Positions 1 through 8,087 of a stretch of 55,184 nt of DNA are shown here, in pieces. How positions within the stretch are numbered: the stretch's first letter is position 1; each line of letters starts with the position of its first letter. Source of the stretch: JBHGAV01 sp041946685 (GTDB lineage Bacteria > Acidobacteriota > Terriglobia > Bryobacterales > Bryobacteraceae); NCBI GenBank assembly GCA_041946685.1, contig JBHGAV010000024.1, positions 1 to 55,184 on the forward strand, given 5' to 3'. The notes beneath the pieces were generated by a model. That model made no database searches. It saw nothing but the letters and a program-made list of their open reading frames with translations, and was not told the origin of the DNA. The position numbers were made by a program, and so were the translations under genes.

Positions 1-61
1 CGTCAAAGATGTTTTATCAGCTTCTCACCTCAGGGTGCCCCCATTTTTGATCAAGAGCCTT

Positions 62-214
62 TCAACCTCGTAACCTCTCCCGCATCTTCTCCACCAACGC
101 CGCCTCGCGCGCCCGATCCTGCATCGTGTACCGCACTGTCATGTCGAGTTGGCGGTGGCCGGCCTGCCGCAGTCGCTTGATGGCATGCAGCGGATGGGGC
201 GCCGGGATTTTGCA
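62..214 (-). pseudogene. Tyrosine recombinase (phage integrase) C-terminal remnant
   Basis: Read on the minus strand, this open segment ends in a TGA at 62-64 and is closed upstream by an in-frame TAG at 215-217. It has no start codon. The peptide contains LRQAGHRQLDMTVRYT, which matches the conserved C-terminal box of tyrosine recombinases (LGHxxxxTTxRYT with the catalytic Tyr). A basic, helical tail, REAALVEKMRERL, follows. Only the last 50 or so residues survive, so this is a decayed integrase end and not a working gene. The same frame beyond the stop gives weak further integrase-like sequence (LRGMGHS). The identity rests on this one motif. Confidence 0.55.
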
Positions 215-301
215 CTAAGGGCGGCAGCCAGCCCGTGAATGGCCCATGCCGCGCAGCTCGGCGAAATCATTCTCACGGAGATTCTTCCTCGCACCATTGC
301 T

Positions 302-2026
302 CTACTTCTCCATGCACGTGTAGGAACCGGCCGCACCGGCGGGGCCGCCGGTGTATTTCGGGTAAGCCGGGTAAGAGCACATGGGAAGACTGCGTTCTCC
401 CGCCGTCACCGTCACCGACTTGCCGGGCGCTTTGCCGTTTTCGACCCAGTCCATGATAAGGCCAAGCCGGTCAAAACTGCCGGGAATCTGCTGGACCGGG
501 ATCTCCTTCCCATCGCCATCGATCTTGTAGTTATTGCCGCTGAGCCCATGGCCGGTCTGCGGCAACACCCAAAATCGGGCGAAGCTGTCCACGGCCGCCC
601 GGCCCATCCTGTCGAGAACCGATTGGTAGTAGTCCAGTTGCGCTCCCGGCGAGGCCAGCGTGTCGTTGGTGCCGATGACCACGATCAGCTTGCCGCCGTG
701 TTTCTGGAAGGTGCTCAGATCAGGGTTGGTGGAATCAAGAATCGCCGAGAGGGCCACGCGCCGCTTGTCGAGCGGTCCGCCCTCCACATAATCGAGCGGA
801 TTGGCATTCAAGTCGCGCATGAGAAAACCGGTCACGCCCAGCACCCCCAGGTGGCTGTGCACCGGCGCGTTCTCCGCGGTGCCTTCCTGGCCGCGGTAGC
901 GGACATCGGCGATGAGCCCGCTCCCGGATGGGTCCGTGTTCGGCACCCACATTCCGAAACTCTTGACGCCGTTCGCCAGCGGCGTGGCGAATACGTACGG
1001 CGAGTAGACCATCTTCAGCGTGGAGATCTGTCCGTCGGTGAGACAAGCCGCAGGGCTGGTGTCCTGGGGATTCGGGTCCTTGTTGTCAGGACAGCGCCTG
1101 GCAGCCCACGGGTTGCGATTCGGTTCGCCTTGCTTCACGTCGAATATTGCGCGGCAGGCCATGTAGTTGTTGATCACGCCGTCCACTAGGCCGTCCAGCT
1201 TGTCGCACTGACGCATGAACTCGCCGCGAATGGCGTTCACCTTGGCCGGGATGACCCAATTCGCAAGGGGCTTTTCTTGAATGCGTATCCACGCCGGTGC
1301 GAGCATCAGCGATGAGAAACTGACGATGGGGACGCTGGCCAATACGCCGTCGTAGACTGCGGGGTAGCGCTGCACAACGGTCAAGGCTTCCCTGCCGCCT
1401 TGCGACCCCCCGAAGAAGTAATTGAAGCGAGGCCGTCCGCCGTAAATCCTCTCGATCAACACCATGGCGGCATCGTGGGTCTTCTTCAACTGCATATATC
1501 CGAGATTGGCAATGGCCTCCTCGTTCGTGGCCCACGAATCGGCAACACGGTCCTCGGGGGAAAGTCCCCGGCCGCGGCCTCCCCCCGGAGCCCCGATCTG
1601 GTGCCCGGAGTCGCTGCCATAGGTGGCGAACCCTTGCCCAAGGAGCGATTCGCCTCCTGGGGTCAGGCCGCCGGTCAAACGGGGGATCATCCCGTTCATC
1701 CCGCCGCCTCCCAGCTGTGCGGCCCGGAAGGACCACGACGCCGGAAGCGCGACTCCAAACCGTATCGGCGGCGCATTCTTGTCCACCGGCGCCATGGAGC
1801 CTTCAACGCTGCAATATGCCGGAACGCCACCAGCCTCCGGATGCCACCGCGGCGCGCTGAGGGTCACTGCGGAGACGGGCTCGCCAATGGCGCTGGCCGG
1901 GACCTCAGAGCCAAGTTTGGCCGCCGTGCAGTCGGCTTCCGAGATGGTCTTGCCGCCGGCGGCCAGAAGGGGCGTCAGGATGGCCGCCAGCGAGATCAAG
2001 CGGAGCGCTGCGCGAAGTGGTTCCAT
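302..2026 (-). CDS. Tannase/feruloyl esterase family secreted hydrolase
   Basis: This 574-residue protein belongs to the tannase/feruloyl esterase family, which hydrolyses ester bonds of plant phenolics. Residues 1-23 are a Sec signal peptide. The catalytic Ser is S208 in GGSQGG, a candidate Asp lies in GTNDTLASP, and the His is in PQTGHG near the C-terminus. Start: ATG with GAGGG 8 bases upstream. It lies 19 bases after the next esterase gene, so the two are probably co-transcribed. Fungal tannases carry cysteines next to the catalytic Ser and His (CS-D-HC motif). Both are absent here (GGS, GHG). The substrate is unknown. Confidence 0.85.
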   Translation of the reverse strand: MEPLRAALRLISLAAILTPLLAAGGKTISEADCTAAKLGSEVPASAIGEPVSAVTLSAPRWHPEAGGVPAYCSVEGSMAPVDKNAPPIRFGVALPASWSFRAAQLGGGGMNGMIPRLTGGLTPGGESLLGQGFATYGSDSGHQIGAPGGGRGRGLSPEDRVADSWATNEEAIANLGYMQLKKTHDAAMVLIERIYGGRPRFNYFFGGSQGGREALTVVQRYPAVYDGVLASVPIVSFSSLMLAPAWIRIQEKPLANWVIPAKVNAIRGEFMRQCDKLDGLVDGVINNYMACRAIFDVKQGEPNRNPWAARRCPDNKDPNPQDTSPAACLTDGQISTLKMVYSPYVFATPLANGVKSFGMWVPNTDPSGSGLIADVRYRGQEGTAENAPVHSHLGVLGVTGFLMRDLNANPLDYVEGGPLDKRRVALSAILDSTNPDLSTFQKHGGKLIVVIGTNDTLASPGAQLDYYQSVLDRMGRAAVDSFARFWVLPQTGHGLSGNNYKIDGDGKEIPVQQIPGSFDRLGLIMDWVENGKAPGKSVTVTAGERSLPMCSYPAYPKYTGGPAGAAGSYTCMEK

Positions 2027-2045
2027 GTCGATGCCCTCAAATAGC

Positions 2046-2963
2046 TTAATCCGTCACGAGCCTTCTGGCTCGGAGCCAGTCGTGAAGACGTTCAATCCAA
2101 CTGACCACGGGCATTCCGGAGGCGGGTCCGTAGCCGTGGTCGTAGACGTGCATTTCCACCGGTCGTCCCGCCTCTTTCCACATTGTAAAAAGGGCCGCGC
2201 ACCCGTTGGTTACGTTGAAGTGCCCGTCCATCACGGCGATGAACAGTGGAGCGCCGTGGGCCGGCACATTGACGTCCACGAGCGAGGGTCCATAGACGGT
2301 GGCGACGAAGTCCGGATATGCGTCGGAGGCTTCGGCCAGCGCTGTTCCAATGGCCACGCCGCCGCCGGCGGAGAAGCCCAGGATGCCGATCCGCTTGGGA
2401 TCGATGCGGTACTCGGCCGCCTTGCTGCGCAAAAGCCGGATGGCTTGTTGAGCGTCGGCGATCGCCATCGCGATCACCCTGGCTTGTTCCGCATCACCAG
2501 GCGCAGGATTGGCGTTGCCGCGCCTGCTCTGAATCTCTTTGAAAGACAGTTCCGGCCCCCGCTGAGGCGGGCTCGGTCGCCGCGGGGAGGACGGACCGGC
2601 GCCGGAGGTCTGCGGCACATCCGGCACCACTCTGTATTTCAGGATGAAAGCGGCGATGCCTTTGTCGTTGAGCCAAGCGGCCGTACGTTCCGGCTCGGGG
2701 AAGCTCAAGGCGCGCATGCCTCCGCCCGGGCAAAGGATCACTGCCGCGCCTTTCGCCCTGCCGGGTTCGGGGAGATAGATCGTCAGGGTCGGATCGGAGA
2801 CGTTCGAATAGGTTTTCCCGCCGTCCGGTCCCTCCGTTATTCTCTCGCTGAAAGTCCAATTCTCCGAACCGGGCGCTTTGCCGGGCCACACTTTGATCAC
2901 GTTGCTTTGCTGGCCGTACAGGCCGGTCGAAACAAGCAGCAGGCAGGAAAACGTCTTCCTCAC
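2046..2963 (-). CDS. Secreted alpha/beta hydrolase (acetyl esterase/lipase type)
   Basis: A 305-residue alpha/beta hydrolase of the Aes/BD-FAE esterase type. It starts with a short signal peptide (RKTFSCLLLVSTGLYGQ). The oxyanion loop is PGGGMR near residue 80, the nucleophile is S198 in GFSAGG, and the likely Asp and His lie in VMDGH and VYDHGYG. I chose a GTG start at 2963 because GGAG sits 6 bases upstream; a TTG six codons earlier is possible. It is the first gene of a two-gene unit with the tannase-like esterase. A Pro/Arg-rich insert at about residues 118-155 is unusual and may be a lid or linker. Confidence 0.8.
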   Translation of the reverse strand: MRKTFSCLLLVSTGLYGQQSNVIKVWPGKAPGSENWTFSERITEGPDGGKTYSNVSDPTLTIYLPEPGRAKGAAVILCPGGGMRALSFPEPERTAAWLNDKGIAAFILKYRVVPDVPQTSGAGPSSPRRPSPPQRGPELSFKEIQSRRGNANPAPGDAEQARVIAMAIADAQQAIRLLRSKAAEYRIDPKRIGILGFSAGGGVAIGTALAEASDAYPDFVATVYGPSLVDVNVPAHGAPLFIAVMDGHFNVTNGCAALFTMWKEAGRPVEMHVYDHGYGPASGMPVVSWIERLHDWLRARRLVTD

Positions 2964-3050
2964 GAAGGTCTCCGTTCTCAAAGAAACTTGAAGCGAATGG
3001 CGCGGTCCGAATCCGGCGATGCACGCTTCTTCTTCTAGCGTGCCATTTCG

Positions 3051-4034
3051 TTAGCCGGTTCGCTTCAGCGTCGGGCGATCGCCGTCCTGGTCGGGCGCAT
3101 CGCCACTCCGGGCGTCCACCGGCGCCGTCCCGCGCCGGAGCGTGGGCCGTCCGTCATCCCGGGGCTGGGCCTTCCGGCTGGCGAGCAGCCGCTCCAGGCG
3201 GCCATGCACGTCCACGAACTCGGAGGTGTTCACGACGTACTGGGGCTGGGGAGCAAGCACGGCCTGAATCGTGGCCTGAGCCTCGGCGATCCTCTCGTCG
3301 GTCGGAGGATGCGACAGGAATATCTTTGAAAGAGCGCCGGGCTGGGTCTTCTCCAGGGCCTGGATCCTCTCGAAGAAGTCGATGTAGGCGGTGGGGTCGT
3401 ATCCAGCCGCGTACAAATACTGGATGCCCAACATGTCCGCCTCACGCTCGAAATCACGCGAGAACCTCAGGAAGGTCAGGGGAATTCCCAGGTTCGCGGC
3501 CTGTTGCACCCCGTAGCCTGCCCAGCCGCCCATAAAGATCAGGGGCAATGTGAGCCAACTGGCCACCTGCCCGCGCGAGGCCTGCCGCGTGCCGTGCCGG
3601 GCCGCCACATGGGCCAGTTCGTGCGCGATGACTCCGGCCAGCTCGGCCTCGCTGCCGGCCCGGCGCACCAGGCCTGTGTTGACGAACAGATAGCCGCCCG
3701 GCAGAGCGAAAGCGTTTACCTGGTCGTCATCGATCACTCTTGCCGTGACCGGCACCTTGACGTCCGAGTTGCGCGCGATGTTCTGTGCGATGCGGTTAAC
3801 GTACTCGGAAACAACCGGATCATCGACGATCCTGGACTCTTTCTCGATCTGCTGGGCGAGCTGCCGGCCCAGTTCGATTTCCTTCTCCAGGGAATACAGG
3901 TTGACGCCCTTGGCCACGTCCCGATTTCCGATCTGGGACGGGTCCTTCCGCTTGTCCTTGCTGGAGAAGGCCGTGGTGGGTGCAAGGAAAAGCGAAAGAG
4001 CGACCAGCCAGGCGACTTTCGAAACAGTTTTCAT
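3051..4034 (-). CDS. M48 family metalloprotease, exported
   Basis: A 327-residue zinc metalloprotease of family M48 (BepA/LoiP-like periplasmic proteases that handle misfolded envelope proteins). It has a Sec signal peptide (about residues 1-24), the HExxH zinc motif at H138-E139-xx-H142 (HELAHVAARHG) and the third ligand in EREAD near residue 198. The C-terminal 50 residues are rich in Arg, Asp and Pro and look disordered. There are no TPR repeats, unlike BepA. Start: ATG with GGAG 7 bases upstream. It is probably monocistronic. The protease fold is clear; the periplasmic role is family-based inference. Confidence 0.87.
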   Translation of the reverse strand: MKTVSKVAWLVALSLFLAPTTAFSSKDKRKDPSQIGNRDVAKGVNLYSLEKEIELGRQLAQQIEKESRIVDDPVVSEYVNRIAQNIARNSDVKVPVTARVIDDDQVNAFALPGGYLFVNTGLVRRAGSEAELAGVIAHELAHVAARHGTRQASRGQVASWLTLPLIFMGGWAGYGVQQAANLGIPLTFLRFSRDFEREADMLGIQYLYAAGYDPTAYIDFFERIQALEKTQPGALSKIFLSHPPTDERIAEAQATIQAVLAPQPQYVVNTSEFVDVHGRLERLLASRKAQPRDDGRPTLRRGTAPVDARSGDAPDQDGDRPTLKRTG

Positions 4035-4147
4035 GGTCGATCTCCTTTCCCTCGAACTCAGTAGACACAGCTCTCATGACGTCCATTCCGACGTCCACTT
4101 ATTTGACGCGCCACAGGGAACACCGGTTGCCGGAACCGGCATCCGGG

Positions 4148-4990
4148 CTATGAGCCATCCGCCCGGACGGGGTGCGCTCCACTGCCGCGCCAGGCATCGA
4201 GCAGGCCGAGCCGCAGGAATTCGCGCTTGGCCCGGGTGGTGATGTCGCTCTGCATCCGCGGCTCGAAGCGGTGGTCGCAAACGTACGCCCGGATGCGCAG
4301 CCGCAGGCAGGGCATGCGGTCGAAGCTGTCGGAGACGGCGACCGAGACCGGCTTTCGAAGGTAGAGGTATGGGCTGGCGTACGCCGCTTCGTACCCGATG
4401 CGCGAGGCCACATCCGGGTCCGCATCGATGGGAAGGTAGAGGTCGGTGACGACCTGGCAGTCGGGGACTCCCGAGTTGGCGTTGAACACATGACTGCTCA
4501 AGACGCTGGCATTGGGAATCGTGACCCTGGTATCGTCCGGCGTCGTGAGCTTGGTGCTGCGAAGCCCGATGTGGTCGATCTCGCCATACGCATCCCCGAT
4601 CCGGACACGGTCTCCGAGCTGATACGGCCGGTCCCCCAGGATGACCAGGCCGCCGATGAGGTTCCGGATGAGGTCCTGGGCGCCCAGGCCGATGGCGATG
4701 GCAACCGACCCGATAGCCGCCAGGAACGTCTCCCGGCTGGGGGCCAGCACATCAAAGGAAATGAAAATCGCAGCGAACCAGAGCGTGATGCGAAGGATTG
4801 GCTCGAGCCATTTCACCATGAACCTGGCCCTCGGCCCACGCGCCGCCAGCAGGTTCAGAAGTTTCGAGGAGTAGCGGATCAGGAGCCAGACGACGACCAG
4901 GATCAGCCCGACTCGCGCGATCCTCCCCACGGTGAAGTGCTGGAAGATGTCGCCCCCCGGAAAGGCCTGCAACAGCATCGCTGGTGGCAT
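4148..4990 (-). CDS. Mechanosensitive ion channel family protein (MscS-like), copy 1
   Basis: A 280-residue MscS-family channel. Three hydrophobic segments lie in the first 110 residues, followed by the pore-lining helix with small residues (AIGSVAIAIGLGAQ) and the beta domain starting GDRPYQLGDRVRIG. The start is the ATG at 4990, because AGGAGG lies 7 bases upstream and overlaps the stop of the preceding ORF. An ATG six codons earlier falls inside that upstream coding sequence. Tight coupling to the ORF at 5002-5334 mirrors the second MscS gene at 12752, which also follows an ATPase gene. Gating and ion specificity cannot be read from the sequence. Confidence 0.88.
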   Translation of the reverse strand: MPPAMLLQAFPGGDIFQHFTVGRIARVGLILVVVWLLIRYSSKLLNLLAARGPRARFMVKWLEPILRITLWFAAIFISFDVLAPSRETFLAAIGSVAIAIGLGAQDLIRNLIGGLVILGDRPYQLGDRVRIGDAYGEIDHIGLRSTKLTTPDDTRVTIPNASVLSSHVFNANSGVPDCQVVTDLYLPIDADPDVASRIGYEAAYASPYLYLRKPVSVAVSDSFDRMPCLRLRIRAYVCDHRFEPRMQSDITTRAKREFLRLGLLDAWRGSGAHPVRADGS

Positions 4991-5001
4991 TCTAGGTCCT
5001 C

Positions 5002-5334
5002 CTACCATAGGTTGCTGCGGTGCAGCGTGTCTCTGACGAACCGGCCCGCCTGAGGCCGGACACGGAAGCCGGGGCAGCCCGGATCCGGCTCCAGAATCTC
5101 GAGTGCTTGCAGCTTCTCAAGGCGTCTCCTTCTCTCGCTCAGCACCGTCATGCCCTTGGGCCCAAGCACCGCCGCGAACTCATCCAGGGGCACCTCCACC
5201 TGCGAAGGCAACTGCCGGACGAGGTCTTCGAGGCCCGCTTCGTAGTTCTCTATGGCCAACAGCGCCCTGAGCGGAGGCCATCTCTTCCAGTGTCCCGTGC
5301 CTGCAATAGCTCCGTGATACAGCTTTCCCTGCAC
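5002..5334 (-). pseudogene. Internally deleted remnant of the ATPase partner of MscS
   Basis: A 110-residue ORF directly upstream of MscS copy 1. Its residues 23-62 align with residues 87-127 of the large ATPase at 9876-12662; both read RALxAI, then LxxLxRxLP, then AAVLGP and GM, about 21 of 40 identical. Its residues 72-109 align with the last 42 residues of that ATPase (both LExL, EPDP/EADP, GFRV, NL), about 18 of 39 identical. The 760 residues between, including the Walker motifs, are missing. No ATG or good ribosome site is visible; GTG at 5334 is the best guess. It could be a decayed copy or a shortened functional protein. Confidence 0.6.
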
Positions 5335-5470
5335 TCTGTCAACCGGCGAGCGCCGCCGGCCGCAGCGCGGTGCTACATTTGGACCATGGCGTGCGAGAGC
5401 AGCAGCCACTGCCGTCGTCACAGGACGGCCATTCGCCTGGGCGGAGTCAAGGGCCGAGGAGCGAGTCCCG

Positions 5471-6538
5471 GTGGCTGAATTCGACACGCGGCTGGTTCGA
5501 AACGTTACCGGGTGGCTGGCGCTGGCGGCCCTGACGTTCGGTGTCATACAGATTTTCAGGCCTTTTCTGGTGCCGCTTGGGTGGGCCGCCGTGCTCTCGG
5601 TGTTCTTTCATCCTCTGTTGCGCAGCATCCGCCGGTACATTCGGCGGCCTAACCTGGCCGCGCTCACCGCCGTGGTGCTGATCACGCTGCTGCTGGTGGT
5701 CCCGGTCGTCGCGCTCACTCCGGCCCTGATCGGCCAGAGTATTGCCTTGGTCAGATCGCTCAGCAACGGTGATTACCTGGCGCAGGGGCGCGCGTTCCTG
5801 GAGCGCTATTGGGCGCATTCACCCGTTCCGCTCGGCGACATTCAGGAAGTGGTGGACGAACTCGTGCGAAGAACCGGGGCCCTGGTGGCGCAGCAGTCGG
5901 CACGCCTTGCGGGCAATCTGGTCCGGTCGGTTTTCGACATCGCGGTGATGCTTTTTGCGATGTTCTACCTTCTCCGCGACGGCGAACGCATTGTAGAACT
6001 GCTGCGCGACATCCTCCCCTGGGGTTCGCGGCGTCACGACCTGATGATCCAGCAGGCCGCCGAGCTGGTAGAGGTGACCATTTCCAGCAGTTTCGTCACC
6101 GCCGCCGTGCAGGGCGCGCTCGGTGGAATCGTGTTCTGGGCCGTTGGCATTTCGTCCCCCCTGTTCTGGGGCGCATTCATGGGACTGATGGCCTTCCTGC
6201 CGGTCGTTGGGCCGTGGCTGGTGTGGGGTCCGGCGGCGGTGAAGCTCCTGATGACGGGCCAGACAACCCGCGGCATTGTCCTGATCGTACTTGGTTTCGT
6301 GATTGTCAGCGGAGTGGACAACGTTCTGCGCCCCGTTCTGATCGCCGGCAGGTCCAAGCTGAACGGATTGCTGGTGCTGGTGAGCGTGATCGGAGGAGTC
6401 AGCGCCATGGGCTTCCTGGGGGTCGTGCTCGGGCCCGTGCTCGTGGCGACCGCGATCGGCCTGCTGAAAGGCTACCACGAGAGCATCGCGAGCGAACGGC
6501 AGCCGGCGCAACCCTCCACCGGGGAAAGCGATGATTAA
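5471..6538 (+). CDS. AI-2E family transporter (UPF0118)
   Basis: A 355-residue membrane protein of the AI-2E/UPF0118 family, whose members include the exporter TqsA and Na+/H+ antiporter-like proteins. It has two N-terminal membrane segments, a soluble middle region (about residues 95-150), and a cluster of hydrophobic helices including GLMAFLPVVGPWLVWGP and the conserved DNVLRPVLIAGRSKLNGLLVLVS-type segment followed by GPV. GTG start, with GAGGAG about 9 bases upstream. It is the first gene of a plus-strand run (permease, pyruvate kinase, SLC13 permease, ATPase, MscS). The transported substrate cannot be deduced. Confidence 0.85.
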   Translation: MAEFDTRLVRNVTGWLALAALTFGVIQIFRPFLVPLGWAAVLSVFFHPLLRSIRRYIRRPNLAALTAVVLITLLLVVPVVALTPALIGQSIALVRSLSNGDYLAQGRAFLERYWAHSPVPLGDIQEVVDELVRRTGALVAQQSARLAGNLVRSVFDIAVMLFAMFYLLRDGERIVELLRDILPWGSRRHDLMIQQAAELVEVTISSSFVTAAVQGALGGIVFWAVGISSPLFWGAFMGLMAFLPVVGPWLVWGPAAVKLLMTGQTTRGIVLIVLGFVIVSGVDNVLRPVLIAGRSKLNGLLVLVSVIGGVSAMGFLGVVLGPVLVATAIGLLKGYHESIASERQPAQPSTGESDD

Positions 6539-6553
6539 ACAGGAACCGCGAGC

Positions 6554-7969
6554 GTGAAGAAGGCGACTAAGATCATCGCGACGCTGGGACCAGCCAGCGC
6601 CTCACGAATCCCGGACCTGCTGGCTGCCGGGGTTGACCTGTTCCGCATCAACTTCTCGCACGGAGACGATGTCCAGCGGGACCTCTACCTCAGCCGGATT
6701 CGGGAGGCGGAGCGGCTCGCCGGCCGCCCCGTTGCGGTGTGCGCCGACCTGTGCGGGCCGAAGGTGCGGATCGGCATGATCGAAGGCGGCTCCGTGTGCC
6801 TGGAAGCAGGCCGGGAGATCGCCATTCAGCGGGAGGTGGTCGTGGGCGACGCCAGGCGCCTCTCCACTACGCTTCCCGAACTGGTCGACGCCGTCCGGCC
6901 CGGGCAGCAGATACAGATGGATGACGGCCGCCTGGCTCTTCAGGTCGTTCGCGCCGATCCGCCGAAGGAGTTCGTCTGCCGGATTCTGATCGGCGGTACC
7001 CTGGCGAGCGGAAAGGGCATGAGCTTCCCCCAGACGCGTCTGCCGATTTCCTCTTTGACGGAAAAGGACCGCGGCGACATCGGCTGGATCGCTCAGCGGG
7101 ATTTTGATTATGTGGCGCTGTCCTTCGTGCGTTCGGCGGGCGACGTCGCCGAATTGCGTTCGCTGCTCGACCAGCAGCGGAGTGCGGCGCACATTATCAG
7201 CAAGATCGAGAAACTCGAGGCGCTTGACGATATCGACGCCATCATCGAGGCTTCCGACGGTGTCATGGTGGCGCGGGGCGACCTGGGAGTGGAACTGGAT
7301 TATGCCAGGGTTCCCGTCGCGCAGAAATCGATCTCCCACAAATGCGAACTTGCCGGCAAGTGCTGTATCGTCGCCACCGAGATGTTGGAGAGCATGATCC
7401 AGAGCCCCCGCCCGACGCGGGCGGAGGTGTCCGACGTCGCTAATGCCGTCTTCGATCATGCCGATGCCGTGATGCTGTCCGGGGAATCCTCCGTGGGACG
7501 TTATCCGGTTGAGGCGGTTGCGGCAATGGTGCGGATTGTTGAGGCGTCCGAAGGGTATCTACACACGTTTGGCCGCTCTCGTCCGTCGGTTCCGTGGATC
7601 GCGGCGGCGCCCGCAGCCGCCCTGGCCGCCTCGGTCCGCCGTCTCGAGGAGATGCAGGATGTCAAGGCTGTCGTCGTTTACACGGCCTCCGGATTTGGCG
7701 CCCGCATGCTGTCCAAGAACCGGCTTCTTTCACCGATCCTCGCGTTGTCGCACGACCCGGCGACGGTTCGCCGCTGTTGTCTGTACCGGGGAGTCGTCCC
7801 GGCCGAAGTCCCCATGCCCGGCGACCTGAGCGAAGCAGTCGGGCTCTGCCTCACCAAGTGCCGAGAGTCTGGAATGGCGGAGGTCGGCGATCGCGTAGTT
7901 GTCGTGGCGGCACACCCGATTGGTGTTCCAGGCAGCACCAAGGTGCTTGTTCTGGAGACGCTCAAGTAG
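6554..7969 (+). CDS. pyk: Pyruvate kinase
   Basis: A 471-residue pyruvate kinase, which converts PEP and ADP to pyruvate and ATP at the end of glycolysis. The N-terminus TKIIATLGPAS, FRINFSHG, the K-bearing KIEKLEAL, the metal site MVARGDLGVE, ATEMLESM and DAVMLSGESSVGRYP are all present. The C-terminal domain (about residues 355-471) has the usual alpha/beta fold with VVYTASGFGARMLSKNR. Length fits the family. GTG start, with only a modest ribosome site. It follows the AI-2E gene by 15 bases, so it may be translated from the same message. Confidence 0.95.
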   Translation: MKKATKIIATLGPASASRIPDLLAAGVDLFRINFSHGDDVQRDLYLSRIREAERLAGRPVAVCADLCGPKVRIGMIEGGSVCLEAGREIAIQREVVVGDARRLSTTLPELVDAVRPGQQIQMDDGRLALQVVRADPPKEFVCRILIGGTLASGKGMSFPQTRLPISSLTEKDRGDIGWIAQRDFDYVALSFVRSAGDVAELRSLLDQQRSAAHIISKIEKLEALDDIDAIIEASDGVMVARGDLGVELDYARVPVAQKSISHKCELAGKCCIVATEMLESMIQSPRPTRAEVSDVANAVFDHADAVMLSGESSVGRYPVEAVAAMVRIVEASEGYLHTFGRSRPSVPWIAAAPAAALAASVRRLEEMQDVKAVVVYTASGFGARMLSKNRLLSPILALSHDPATVRRCCLYRGVVPAEVPMPGDLSEAVGLCLTKCRESGMAEVGDRVVVVAAHPIGVPGSTKVLVLETLK

Positions 7970-8087
7970 TGCGTCGCATGCACACGTCGCGCCGCCGGCA
8001 AGAGTGCAGCAAGTAAAGGAATCAGACGGCAGGAGTTTGCCTCCGTGCGATAATGATTCGCAGCTTGCGCGGCAGGTGAGGTTCGCG

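Noticed and set aside
4123..4139. CCGGTT/AACCGG hairpin between the MscS and M48 genes
   Set aside because: It has a 6-base stem and 5-base loop but no T-run, and such GC-rich stems are expected by chance at this composition.
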